Part shown: one piece after another, positions 8,818-17,024 of the stretch
Layout: each line of letters opens with the position of its first letter
Position numbering within the stretch: position 1 is the first letter of the stretch
Notes under the pieces: generated by a model
The model's input: the letters and a program-made list of their open reading frames with translations, nothing else
Told to the model about the DNA's origin: nothing
Database searches by the model: none
NCBI GenBank assembly: GCA_946538495.1
Contig: CAMNGP010000003.1
Coordinates: forward strand, 1-62,590
Direction: 5' to 3'
DNA length: 62,590 nucleotides
From: an uncultured Candidatus Saccharibacteria bacterium
GTDB lineage: Bacteria > Patescibacteriota > Saccharimonadia > Saccharimonadales > Saccharimonadaceae
Position numbers and translations under genes: made by a program

Positions 8818-8946
8818 TAATTAAGTAATTTTAAGAACTGGACTTTTCAGCTTGTTAAAAACACAACATCTTCTTCATGGATGTTGTGTTTTTAACGCTG
8901 AAAAATCTGGTCTAAATCTCATTATGTTCTTAAAATTACTTAATTA
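8818..8946. repeat. 129-bp nested palindrome between tRNA-Arg and aspS
   Basis: Outer arms of 21 bp (8818-8838 and 8926-8946) are perfect inverted repeats. Nested inside are an 8-bp pair (TTTTCAGC/GCTGAAAA) and a 16-bp perfect pair (8855-8870 and 8880-8895) around a nine-base loop. The right end touches the aspS stop codon. It can act as a bidirectional terminator, since T runs occur within the arms, but it is far longer than needed. It may be a palindromic insertion element. Confidence 0.9.
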
Positions 8947-8949
8947 TTA

Positions 8950-10710
8950 TTAATCATCTTCTAAAATAGCGAGATGAGACTCGTCTAATTGAGATTGATC
9001 TACTTCTGATGGAGATTCCATCATAAGGTCTACACCAGAGCCATTTTTCGGGAAGGCTACGATGTCACGAATGTTGTCGGTATTTTCTAGGATCATGAAA
9101 ATACGATCGATGCCGAAGGCACAACCAGCGTGTGGTGGTGCACCGAACTTGAAGGCATTTAACATGCCGCTGAAGCGAGCTTCTACATATTCATTATTAT
9201 AGCCAAGCGTATTAAATACTTTGTACATGATTTCTGGATTGAAATTACGGACTGCACCAGAGCAGACTTCGTAACCGTTCATGACCATATCAAATTGGTC
9301 TGCTAGAATGGCTAATTTGTCGGCATCGGTTTTGGCTTCTTCTATTGCCTTGAGCCCACCCTTTGGCATACTGAATGGATTATGACCGAAGTCTAATTTG
9401 TTGCGCGATTCATCCCACTCGTAGAATGGAAAATCTACGATCCAGCACATTGCTACGATGTTTGGGTCTTTGAGGTTGAAATGGTCAGCAAAGGCGATGC
9501 GGAGTTCGCCAAGGACTTTGTTGACTTTTTTGCGTGTGTCGGCACCAAAGAATACGGCATCACCGTCCTTAGCACCGGTTTTTTCTTTGATGGCGGACAA
9601 TTCTTTTTCGGTGAGGAATTTAGCGATTGGAGATTTGGCTTCGCCGTTACTATATAATATATATGCTAAACCGCCGGCACCTAGTTTGCGAGCTTGCTCG
9701 GTGAACTCATCGATTTCGCGACGAGTGAGGGAAGCGCCGTTTTTGACGCAAAGAGCCTTGATGCATTCGCTTTGGAAGACTTTAAAGTCGGTATTTTTAA
9801 AGTCTTCAGTAAGATCGATTAACTCCATTTTGTAGCGAAGGTCTGGCTTGTCGGTGCCGTATTTTTCCATGGCTTCTTCGTAGGTCAAGCGTGGGATTTT
9901 TTCGCTTAGGAGTTTTTTGCGGCCAAAATCGGTAACGAGAGATTTCATTAGAGGCTCCATTTCTGCGCGAACGGTTTCGCCATCATTGACAAAAGCCATC
10001 TCTAAATCTAATTGATAAAAATCACCGTATAATCTATCAGCACGAGGGTCTTCGTCGCGGAAGCAGGGAGCGATTTGATAATAGCGAGGAACGCCACCCA
10101 CCATTAGAAGTTGCTTAAATTGTTGTGGGGCTTGAGGTAAGGCATAGAATTTGCCAGGGCGGAGACGGGAGGGAACTAGAAAATCACGAGCGCCTTCTGG
10201 AGAAGAGTTGGCTAGAATTGGTGTGGTGATTTCGATGAAATCGTGACTTTCCATATATTGGCGTATAAAGGAGTAGTACTTAGCACGGTCGGAAAGAAGT
10301 TTTTGCATGGAAGGACGTCGTAAATCTAGGTAGCGGTATTTGAGCCGTATTTCTTCGCTGGATTTTTCGCCATCGTCGTGAGTGTTGACTGGCAAAGGAT
10401 CTGATTTGTTTAATAGCTCTAGTTGATCTACGACTAATTCGATTTTGCCAGTTTTGATGTTGGGATTGATTAGTTCTGGCTCACGTTCGCGCATCTTGCC
10501 GGTAGCTTTTAAAACGAATTCATCGCGAACCGATTCGGCAAGTTTGAAAGAATCGGCGTTTTCTGGAGTGATTACTAGCTGGAGAATGCCGGTGTGATCG
10601 CGAAGATCAATAAAAATGAGACCGCCATGATCACGGCGGGAATTAACCCAACCTTCTACCGTAATTGTTTTTCCTAGATGTTTTTCCGATTCGTTTGCTA
10701 AAATTCTCAT
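8950..10710 (-). CDS. aspS: Aspartyl-tRNA synthetase
   Basis: 586 residues, the bacterial AspRS length. It has an N-terminal OB-fold anticodon-binding domain (about 1-110), a class II catalytic domain with motif 2 PCFRDEDPRADR (near 215), the bacterial GAD insertion (about 290-420), and motif 3 CAFGIDRI near 530. It charges tRNA-Asp in the cytoplasm. It may also charge tRNA-Asn if the cell uses GatCAB; that is inference. TATAAT ends 7 bp before ATG on the reverse strand, so the mRNA is probably leaderless. Confidence 0.97.
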   Translation of the reverse strand: MRILANESEKHLGKTITVEGWVNSRRDHGGLIFIDLRDHTGILQLVITPENADSFKLAESVRDEFVLKATGKMREREPELINPNIKTGKIELVVDQLELLNKSDPLPVNTHDDGEKSSEEIRLKYRYLDLRRPSMQKLLSDRAKYYSFIRQYMESHDFIEITTPILANSSPEGARDFLVPSRLRPGKFYALPQAPQQFKQLLMVGGVPRYYQIAPCFRDEDPRADRLYGDFYQLDLEMAFVNDGETVRAEMEPLMKSLVTDFGRKKLLSEKIPRLTYEEAMEKYGTDKPDLRYKMELIDLTEDFKNTDFKVFQSECIKALCVKNGASLTRREIDEFTEQARKLGAGGLAYILYSNGEAKSPIAKFLTEKELSAIKEKTGAKDGDAVFFGADTRKKVNKVLGELRIAFADHFNLKDPNIVAMCWIVDFPFYEWDESRNKLDFGHNPFSMPKGGLKAIEEAKTDADKLAILADQFDMVMNGYEVCSGAVRNFNPEIMYKVFNTLGYNNEYVEARFSGMLNAFKFGAPPHAGCAFGIDRIFMILENTDNIRDIVAFPKNGSGVDLMMESPSEVDQSQLDESHLAILEDD

Positions 10711-10774
10711 ATCTGTTATTATACCACTAATTCATTATTATTCAAATTTGAGTTACTTGTAACAGGGTTTATGA

Positions 10775-10802
10775 TTGACAAATTAGTGTTTTAGTATATA
10801 AT
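10775..10802 (+). promoter_or_regulatory. Sigma-70 promoter of the 75-residue gene
   Basis: TTGACA (10775-10780) and TATAAT (10797-10802), both perfect, with a 16-bp spacer. A small hairpin (TGCC/GGCA) and a strong GAAAGGAG ribosome-binding site lie in the short leader. Confidence 0.85.
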
Positions 10803-10846
10803 ATGTATATGCCTATAAATGGCAAGTACCTTGAAAGGAGTTGATC

Positions 10847-11074
10847 ATGAGCAAAAGTAGTGAGCTGACAATCTTGGAGGTGTCAGAAGTACGTGCTAAC
10901 GTTAAGGATGCTATTTTCCTTTATCGCCTTTTGGCTGGAATGATGGAACAGATTTATAGTGTTCCAACCAATGAATTGGATCGTGATGTCTTGAAGCGTC
11001 AGGTGGATTTGATTTGTCGTAAGCATGCTGAATGTAGCGCTGATGTGAAGGCGATTGCTCGTTTGGTTAAGTAA
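10847..11074 (+). CDS. Small helical hypothetical protein
   Basis: 75 residues starting MSKSSELTILEVSEVRANV, predicted almost entirely helical, with no signal peptide or membrane segment. I do not recognise a family. The ATG at 10847 is chosen because GAAAGGAG lies 6 bp before it; an upstream TTG is in frame but lacks a site. The gene is an isolated unit with a consensus promoter, ribosome-binding site and 14-pair terminator hairpin, suggesting strong expression. Confidence 0.75.
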   Translation: MSKSSELTILEVSEVRANVKDAIFLYRLLAGMMEQIYSVPTNELDRDVLKRQVDLICRKHAECSADVKAIARLVK

Positions 11075-11090
11075 CATTGTTGATCGACTT

Positions 11091-11124
11091 TATAATCTCC
11101 CCTCGTTATCGAGGGGAGATTATA
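11091..11124 (+). terminator. Terminator hairpin after the 75-residue gene
   Basis: Perfect 14-bp inverted repeat (11091-11104 and 11111-11124) with a six-base loop and GC-rich core, 17 bp after the stop codon. The T run after it is weak, so termination may be partial. Confidence 0.75.
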
Positions 11125-11197
11125 GTTATTCGTTCATTGTAATCATACAATTTGTATGCTATTATAAAGCATAAGAATAATATGGGAGTACTGTGAT

Positions 11198-13468
11198 ATG
11201 AATAACGTCAATAAAAGATGGGAAGCATCTTCTGTGGGCAATGATAGTTTAGTTCCCAAGAACCCTTTCTTTGAACGTCCAGAAGGACTTAATAGAAGCA
11301 TGTCTGAGGTGGCGCCTATGCCGAGTGAGACAAATGAACAGTTTATTGAGAGAGCAGATAAAGAATTAAGTGGGATATATCCAGATTCTGATAAACATGA
11401 CAGGGCTGGAATGGCTAAGAAAATTTTAGACATGGAACGTCAAAGAATTGATTCGACATTTGACCAAAAGCAACTAGCCCATGAACGGTCTGTAGACGAA
11501 GCATATCGGGAAAAACTAGAGAGTCTTAGATTGATGTATCGGGGCAAGATGGAAACGCTAAGCCAAATAGACGGTTATTTTTCTGCTGATGATGTACGGT
11601 CTGCACGAGAGCAAATGAGAAGAGATTGGCTTTCGGCGAGACGAGATGCTTTTGAGCAGTATGATAGAGAGTTTCATAGGCGCATCGATGCTGGAGTCCC
11701 GCTTGCGGAAGATGTTGAGGCGTTTCGTCAGCAAGAACTACGAGAAATAAATGAGCAGCACGAGCATATGATAAATTTTGAAGCTCAACGTTTAGGGATT
11801 GATGCGGCTTTGGATTCAGGCTTAATATCAAGGTTAGTCGATGGAGATTTTAGCAAAGAGGCATCTAGGAGCGATTTGCAGACAAGTCTTAGTCGTGGAT
11901 TTGAAGATGACTATGAGTCATCGGGGATGTCTGAGGTTAGGCGTTTTGTTGATGACCTGTGGCAACCAGAATTGGAAGCCATAAAGTGCAATGCAGTGAT
12001 GCGTGCGGTCGCGAGTCCGGTAAGATCCAGGAATATTGTTGATGAGGAGGGGCATTCTTATGATGAGAATCATTTTGTTTTGCCAATTGATAGTCAGGAA
12101 TTCACGGAATATGTAATAGATAAGATTAGTGATAATGATGATGTATTAGCGTTAAGTTCTGGCTTATCAGAATCTTTAAGCTATGGAACTAAAGAAGAAG
12201 CAATGGCGCGAGCTAAATGGTTTTGCGATGTAGCCGTCGAAGTGGGTTTAGATATTGATGAATTTTTGAATATTGTAGAAGCACATAATATAACCCATGG
12301 TCGTGGTGGTGATCAAAAATGGAATGAGAGATTTTATGATTTAACTATGGGCCATAGATTTGATGAGGAGCTAGAAAAATATACGGCCGAACAGGAAGAG
12401 GATGATTTGGGCGAAAAAGGAAAGCCTGAAGAAATATTAGAAGCCCTACGCATAAAGCTAAAGGAGCTAGAAGATGAATTCGGTGGTTATGAACAAATCG
12501 TGAGCGACAAAAGGCATGGAGGTGGCGGGAATGATGAGGGTGACACGAGAAGTGTCTTAAGATTAGATGAGATTGCTCAAAAGGCACGAGATATCGTATT
12601 GGTTAGTCGTCGAATTCAGCATATAAATGGCACTAGAGCAGTTATCGATAATCTTAGAGATGTCACGAGTCTGGAAGATGACAGAATTGAGATTGGCGAA
12701 CCAGTTTTTCATTTAGGTAAATGGCTTTCTGGAAATAGGTGTGTCGTATCTATTTTTAAGGTAGCATTTTTGGATGAAGGTAGAGAATCTTGGGCTTTCA
12801 TAAGCGAGGGGACTAGACAAGAACAGGAAATATACTATGGTATGAGAGATTCCTTAGACGATGTTAAAGAATTGTTTAGCGAAAGATTTTATAGACTATC
12901 AGGATATAGCCCAAACATCAACGACGAGGCTGGTGTTAAAAGCGTGAGGCATTTTACGACGGTAGAGAGATTAAGAGACAGGATAGCGAAAAAATGGAGC
13001 GGGGAAATCGCATTTGGGGAGTATATGCCTGATATGAGGACATATCGTGAAGCAATTACAGATGGTATTTTGGATCTGATAACTAAGAGTATTGGCGAAC
13101 CCGATGAGATATTGGTAGAGCCAGAAGTTTCAGAAACGTCTGAGCAACCAGAACAGCAATTACCAAATGAAACCGTAGAGCTAACGGAGGATGAGGCGGG
13201 AGGCGACAAAAGCGAAACTCGTCCGACAGGAGAATCTACACTCAAGAAGACGCCGAAACAATTGTTCCAACACATATTAACCAACAAAGCTATAAGTAGT
13301 CATGGACGTGATGCAATAAGGGATACTAGTGCTACATTGTCTCAATTACTTCGTACGCCTAAACAGATTATGGAGCGTATGTTATCTAGAAGAGATATTG
13401 AAAAGCTTATTCAGATTCTGGATGAAAATGAGGTTGAACATCCACAATGGATTGATAGTGAGCGATAA
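11198..13468 (+). CDS. Large acidic coiled-coil-rich hypothetical protein
   Basis: 756 residues, no signal peptide and no membrane segment. Residues about 40-215 are rich in Glu, Arg, Gln and Lys with heptad character, as in long helices or coiled coils. The middle (about 240-390) and 480-620 look globular. Residues about 640-690 are an acidic Glu/Thr/Pro-rich linker before a short C-terminal helical domain. I do not recognise a family. ATG 11198 follows GGGAG at a usable distance. It ends 10 bp before the convergent CBS gene, with no clear terminator between them. Confidence 0.85.
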   Translation: MNNVNKRWEASSVGNDSLVPKNPFFERPEGLNRSMSEVAPMPSETNEQFIERADKELSGIYPDSDKHDRAGMAKKILDMERQRIDSTFDQKQLAHERSVDEAYREKLESLRLMYRGKMETLSQIDGYFSADDVRSAREQMRRDWLSARRDAFEQYDREFHRRIDAGVPLAEDVEAFRQQELREINEQHEHMINFEAQRLGIDAALDSGLISRLVDGDFSKEASRSDLQTSLSRGFEDDYESSGMSEVRRFVDDLWQPELEAIKCNAVMRAVASPVRSRNIVDEEGHSYDENHFVLPIDSQEFTEYVIDKISDNDDVLALSSGLSESLSYGTKEEAMARAKWFCDVAVEVGLDIDEFLNIVEAHNITHGRGGDQKWNERFYDLTMGHRFDEELEKYTAEQEEDDLGEKGKPEEILEALRIKLKELEDEFGGYEQIVSDKRHGGGGNDEGDTRSVLRLDEIAQKARDIVLVSRRIQHINGTRAVIDNLRDVTSLEDDRIEIGEPVFHLGKWLSGNRCVVSIFKVAFLDEGRESWAFISEGTRQEQEIYYGMRDSLDDVKELFSERFYRLSGYSPNINDEAGVKSVRHFTTVERLRDRIAKKWSGEIAFGEYMPDMRTYREAITDGILDLITKSIGEPDEILVEPEVSETSEQPEQQLPNETVELTEDEAGGDKSETRPTGESTLKKTPKQLFQHILTNKAISSHGRDAIRDTSATLSQLLRTPKQIMERMLSRRDIEKLIQILDENEVEHPQWIDSER

Positions 13469-13478
13469 TCGGAATATG

Positions 13479-14044
13479 TTAACCCAATAGATAGTCTAGT
13501 AGCATTTGAACAGTGAAGAAGCCGGCGAGGGATTGGTCTTTGTTTAAAACAAGGAAGTAGTAGCTATTAGTGCGCTCGATTTCTTTGACGACGAATTGTA
13601 GTGAATCATCGATGTGAAGATAATTAACGTCGCGAGACATGTATTTTTCGGCGCGGTCTGTTTTCTTGATTTCAAGAGCATTGAGCGCCTCGGTATGAAT
13701 AATACCTTTAACTTTTTCTTTGTTGTCTACTACTGGGAAATTCGTAAAACCAGATTTGTAAAGCTTGTCTAACGTGAGGGGGCCAAGAATGTCTTTAGCA
13801 TTGACGAAAACCATTTCAGATTTTGGGATCATAAGATCTTTGACGTAGCGTTCGTCAAAATTCATAATTGCGGCAATGCGGGTACGGTCGCGATCGCTGA
13901 GGATGTCTTTTGGCGTGCGCCTGAGGACATCGATGAATTCTTTGAGGGTTTTGGGGGTATATTTCGGTTTGGCTGGATGTTCGCGATATTTTTCGAGCTT
14001 AGGGTCGATGAATCTAACAAACTTCTGCAAAAACTTAAACCACA
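13479..14044 (-). CDS. Stand-alone CBS-pair protein of the CorC/HlyC type
   Basis: 188 residues from MWFKFLQKF. The central part (about 65-185) is a tandem CBS pair, introduced by the CorC-like stretch DLMIPKSEMVFV. CorC/HlyC proteins usually have an N-terminal DUF21 membrane domain and a C-terminal transporter-associated domain. Both are missing, so this is a soluble adenine-nucleotide-sensing module of unknown target. A longer reading frame exists, but ATG 14044 has a TATAAT box on the reverse strand about 10 bp upstream. Divergent from the DsbA-like gene with overlapping promoter elements. Confidence 0.8.
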
Positions 14045-14076
14045 TGATATAATGATTATAACATAAAGGAGTTAGT

Positions 14077-14835
14077 ATGAAAAAATACAGTGGTTTTTCG
14101 GCGCTAGGTATTGCAATTGGTGTAGTGGTGGTTGCGTTGCTTGGCTTAGCGACATTCGCCGTGATTGACGGTAATAACAAAGCGGTTAAATTCGAGAATT
14201 ATGATTTTAATACAGTGATTGAGGCTAATGCTGATAATGGGAATATTGGAGATCACGTAAAGGGTGATGCAAATGCTCCAGTTTTGATTTTTGAGTATGC
14301 TGATTTTCAGTGTCCTGGGTGTGCATCAATCAACCCTAGAGTCAATAAAGTAATTGAACAGTTGGACGGGAAGCTAGCGATTGTTTACAGAAGCTTCTTA
14401 CTTTCTTATCATCAAAATGGTACAGCGGCAGCTTCGGCGGCTGAAGCGGCGGGGCTTCAAGGATATTGGAAAGCTTATGCAGATAAACTGTTCGCAGAAC
14501 AATCCGAATGGGAATATGCTTCAGCTTCAGAACGTACAGAGCTGTTTGATAAATATTTTACTGAGGTGACAGAAGGAAAAGGTGATATAGAGAAGTTTAA
14601 TAATGACATGAAGAGTGAAGCTGTGTCTAAGAAAATAAGCTTTGACATGGGCATTGGTAAAAGAGTAGATGTAGGCGGTACGCCAGCGTTTTATGTCGAC
14701 GGCCAATTGATTTCCTGGGGCAGTGAGGGGAGCGTGACGATTAATGGCAAAACGATTTCTTGGGATTCGGCAAGATCTGGAGACGATTTTGTTAAACTCT
14801 TAAAAGATATAGTAAGCGCTAAATTAGGCGAATAA
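14077..14835 (+). CDS. Membrane-anchored DsbA-family thiol oxidoreductase
   Basis: 252 residues. A membrane anchor spans about 8-30. The thioredoxin-like domain has active site CPGC at about 79-82 in the context EYADFQCPGC, and the cis-proline stretch GGTPAFYVDG near 206. Similar BdbD/DsbA proteins make disulfides in exported proteins. Several surface proteins here carry cysteine pairs and are plausible clients. The start is set by AAAGGAG 5 bp before ATG. It shares a divergent promoter region with the CBS gene and ends in a strong bidirectional terminator. Confidence 0.9.
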   Translation: MKKYSGFSALGIAIGVVVVALLGLATFAVIDGNNKAVKFENYDFNTVIEANADNGNIGDHVKGDANAPVLIFEYADFQCPGCASINPRVNKVIEQLDGKLAIVYRSFLLSYHQNGTAAASAAEAAGLQGYWKAYADKLFAEQSEWEYASASERTELFDKYFTEVTEGKGDIEKFNNDMKSEAVSKKISFDMGIGKRVDVGGTPAFYVDGQLISWGSEGSVTINGKTISWDSARSGDDFVKLLKDIVSAKLGE

Positions 14836-14868
14836 TCAAAAATCCCCTTAGAAAGGGGATTTTTGATT
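14834..14868. terminator. Bidirectional terminator
   Basis: Perfect 14-bp inverted repeat AATCAAAAATCCCC / GGGGATTTTTGATT with a seven-base loop. The A and T tracts on both arms let it work for the DsbA-like gene on the plus strand and for the small reverse-strand unit at 14874-15049. Confidence 0.85.
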
Positions 14869-14873
14869 CGAAA

Positions 14874-14960
14874 TTAGATTTCGATAAACTCTTGCCATGC
14901 GGCAGGAGCAATTTTTGACTTTTGACGCTGATTAGAGCTTCGTAGTCTTTTGATACGCAT
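14874..14960 (-). CDS. Possible 28-residue basic peptide
   Basis: Reverse-strand ORF starting MRIKRLRSSNQRQK and ending at TAA 14874, with an AAGGAG ribosome-binding site 11 bp upstream. A consensus-like promoter (TTGCAC at 15087-15082, 17 bp, TAGAAT at 15064-15059) lies upstream and a strong terminator follows. The leader is GC-rich and structured. The unit could encode a basic peptide or be a small RNA in which the ORF is accidental. I do not recognise the peptide. Confidence 0.4.
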   Translation of the reverse strand: MRIKRLRSSNQRQKSKIAPAAWQEFIEI

Positions 14961-14987
14961 GTATCTAATATTCTCCTTAATGTTTTT

Positions 14988-15049
14988 CGCTCGTTCGACC
15001 GCACCCACCTCGCGAAGACCTTTAGCCAGTAGCCTTGGGAAATAGAGCG
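14988..15049 (-). ncRNA. Structured leader or small RNA of unknown class
   Basis: The reverse-strand transcript from about 15052 begins with a GC-rich segment closed by CGCTC (15049-15045) and GAGCG (14992-14988), enclosing several short complementary stretches. It does not match any riboswitch, SRP RNA, RNase P or tmRNA signature I know. It sits between a promoter and a possible 28-codon ORF followed by a terminator. Confidence 0.4.
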
Positions 15050-15058
15050 ATAGTGATT

Positions 15059-15087
15059 ATTCTAGCAAAGGTTTTTAAAACGTGCAA
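15059..15087 (-). promoter_or_regulatory. Sigma-70-like promoter for the small reverse-strand unit
   Basis: TTGCAC (15087-15082) and TAGAAT (15064-15059) on the reverse strand with a 17-bp spacer, one mismatch in each box. Confidence 0.6.
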
Positions 15088-15112
15088 GCATAAAGATGAT
15101 ATAATTGGTAAT

Positions 15113-15787
15113 ATGAAAAAGCGTGGGCGGATAAAAATACATAAAATTAAAACTTGGCAGCTCGTTTTGATTTTGATCCCGCTTTTAATTGTGGATGCAA
15201 CTTTGTTAAGGCTAGATCATATTCGGATGACAGAGTTAAGGGATGCTGTATTAGCGGCGGACGTGGCAGAAAAAGACGAAGAAGTGACGCGAACCTTGAA
15301 TGAGCTAAAAGAGTTTGTCTTTTCGAACATCGTAATAAACGTAGTTGATAATAATGGAAAGCAAGAGATTAGTTTTGGGACTGGTCCGTTTTATCTTGAG
15401 CATCAATATCTACGAGCGGCCAACGCCGCACTAGATGAGGCAAAGGAAAAGTTCTCTAATGATAACAATCCCAACGGCAATATATATGCGGCGGCATCGG
15501 CGGTTTGTCAGCCGCAGGCAATTGCTAATGGTTGGACTTGGAATAATGCTAATTTTATTAACTGTATGATGACGGAGATTAATAAATATCCCTCAGCGGA
15601 TAACTTGCAGTCAGATATTATCGCTAGTCTGCCTTCTACGGAGTTGTATCGAAAAGAATATTCTTCACCACTTTGGGCGCCGACTCTATCTGGTTTTATG
15701 ATTGCGATTACGATTATGATAATTGTTGTAATTTTTATCAGATTAATTATCTGGATAATCTTGAGGTTATCTCTATTGTTTATATGA
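15113..15787 (+). CDS. Membrane protein with a single extracytoplasmic domain
   Basis: 224 residues from ATG 15113. A basic N-terminus (MKKRGRIKIHKIK) is followed by a membrane segment at about 15-33. An extracytoplasmic domain of about 140 residues has two cysteines, and a second very hydrophobic segment (about 185-215) precedes a short end. The topology suggests a two-pass protein with one outside domain. Family not recognised. TATAAT ends 7 bp before ATG, so a leaderless start is preferred over the longer in-frame ORF beginning at 15035. Confidence 0.75.
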   Translation: MKKRGRIKIHKIKTWQLVLILIPLLIVDATLLRLDHIRMTELRDAVLAADVAEKDEEVTRTLNELKEFVFSNIVINVVDNNGKQEISFGTGPFYLEHQYLRAANAALDEAKEKFSNDNNPNGNIYAAASAVCQPQAIANGWTWNNANFINCMMTEINKYPSADNLQSDIIASLPSTELYRKEYSSPLWAPTLSGFMIAITIMIIVVIFIRLIIWIILRLSLLFI

Positions 15788-15813
15788 AAGCTTTGAAAAG
15801 TAGTAAAAACCCC

Positions 15814-15842
15814 TTGACATTTACATTTTAAGAATTTAAGAT
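15814..15842 (+). promoter_or_regulatory. Promoter of the 67-residue gene
   Basis: TTGACA (15814-15819), a 17-bp spacer, then TAAGAT (15837-15842). A strong AGGAGG site follows before the ATG at 15875. Confidence 0.65.
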
Positions 15843-15874
15843 AAGAATATATTAACTTAAGGAGGAAAGCTAAA

Positions 15875-16078
15875 ATGGCTTACGAACATACCAATGGTAA
15901 AGGTGTGAAGTATTACCTACATAAATCTGAAGTTACTCTACGTGGTGGCAAACCTCAGACGATTTATTTCTTTACTAAAGACGAAAAAGGTGGCAAGGGT
16001 ACTCCTTGTGATTTGCCATCCGATCGCGTAGTATGCGAGAATCCACGCAACGGCTTCTTGACTCTTAAGAAGAAATAA
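15875..16078 (+). CDS. Small conserved-looking hypothetical protein
   Basis: 67 residues starting MAYEHTNGKGVKYYLHKSE. It is mixed alpha/beta in character, has Tyr/Lys/Gly-rich short strands and ends GFLTLKKK. From memory, proteins with this sequence style are common in Saccharibacteria and related Patescibacteria and have no known function; I cannot verify this here. AGGAGG lies 9 bp before ATG, and a full promoter and a terminator bracket the gene, so it is probably a well-expressed monocistronic gene. It marks the left border of the accessory array. Confidence 0.85.
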   Translation: MAYEHTNGKGVKYYLHKSEVTLRGGKPQTIYFFTKDEKGGKGTPCDLPSDRVVCENPRNGFLTLKKK

Positions 16079-16097
16079 TTATATTTTACGATAGAGT

Positions 16098-16122
16098 AAA
16101 TCGCCCCACGGGGCGATTTTTG
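16098..16122 (+). terminator. Rho-independent terminator
   Basis: Nine-pair hairpin AAATCGCCC/GGGCGATTT with a short loop followed by TT(G)T, 20 bp after the 67-residue gene. Confidence 0.85.
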
Positions 16123-16217
16123 TCGGTTGAGTAGGTATCAACAAGCCGCGAAAGATATGCACGAAGGGGCAGAGTTATGCTATTATGAAGACATAAGTAT
16201 TTTAGAAAGGACAATTA

Positions 16218-16775
16218 ATGGAACAAAATACTGACAATGGAATGTCGGCGGCATCAGCAGTAGACAGCAAGCAAGAAAATGGAAATGGCTTAAAAATTGC
16301 TACTGCGATTGCGTGTGTTGTGGCGGTTTGTGGTATTGGGTTTGGCGTTTATGGTATGATTGATGCTGGCTCTGCGAAAGATTTAGTTTTTTCAAAGAAT
16401 GCTAAAATTTCCGATTTGAATAGTGAGGTGACCAATTTGAACGCAAGAATAAAGGATCTAGAAGACCAAATCAATAAGCAACAAGATTATTCTGATCAGG
16501 ATAACGATGAGTCGGAACAGACATCGGTGAATAGTAGTGATTTGACAGCGGAGGTGCAAGATGGAGTTTTTGTATTAAAAAATAGTAACGGAATGGTTGT
16601 GACGCAAGATACTACTAAAAATATTGCAGAAATAATTTCTTGTGATTCTGGGACGAATAGCTCAAATTCTCCGTTAAAATGTACCGCAAAAACAATAGAT
16701 GGTAAAAGTGTTTGGTTTATTTACGATTTCGAGGGCGGAGAATTAAAGTCCGGATATTCTTCCGTCGATTATTAA
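16218..16775 (+). CDS. Single-pass membrane protein with coiled coil, cassette paralog 1
   Basis: 185 residues. A short polar cytoplasmic N-terminus starting MEQNTDNG is followed by a membrane segment at about 25-48 (GLKIATAIACVVAVCG), a coiled coil at about 60-92, an acidic linker, and a C-terminal outside domain with two cysteines. The first 50 residues, and the upstream motif with AGAAAGGA, are nearly the same as in the 209-residue protein at 20272, while the C-terminal domains differ. The pair are modular surface proteins sharing an anchor. Family not recognised. Confidence 0.85.
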   Translation: MEQNTDNGMSAASAVDSKQENGNGLKIATAIACVVAVCGIGFGVYGMIDAGSAKDLVFSKNAKISDLNSEVTNLNARIKDLEDQINKQQDYSDQDNDESEQTSVNSSDLTAEVQDGVFVLKNSNGMVVTQDTTKNIAEIISCDSGTNSSNSPLKCTAKTIDGKSVWFIYDFEGGELKSGYSSVDY

Positions 16776-16787
16776 GACATGATTTTT

Positions 16788-16983
16788 TAGGGTATTAACA
16801 GACGAATTTATAGGGGTGAAACGACAGTTTTTGCCCCATTTTTCGCGCAAGAACGGCACAAAATAGTACCCTGGAGCTTGCAGGGTACTTAACAGAAATT
16901 TACCACTAAAAAATCGGCGAAAATGCCGAGTTTCTTAAAATCTGGTGGGGCTTAATTCGCCAGGCTTTAACAGCATATAAAGA
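16788..16983 (+). repeat. Cassette repeat R1
   Basis: First clear copy of the array repeat. It starts TAGGGTATTAACAGAC, contains a hairpin GTACCCT/AGGGTAC (about 16866-16888), a second hairpin TCGGC/GCCGA, the core TGGTGGGG at 16943-16950, then CAGGC-TTAACA. The right half closely matches R3 and R4. Confidence 0.85.
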
Positions 16984-17024
16984 AATATATCATGGGCATG
17001 GAGATGATATGATATAATACGATT

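Noticed and set aside
14819-15004. 61-codon reverse ORF across the terminator
   Set aside because: It reads through a strong bidirectional terminator and has no ribosome-binding site; the 28-codon ORF in another frame fits the signals better.
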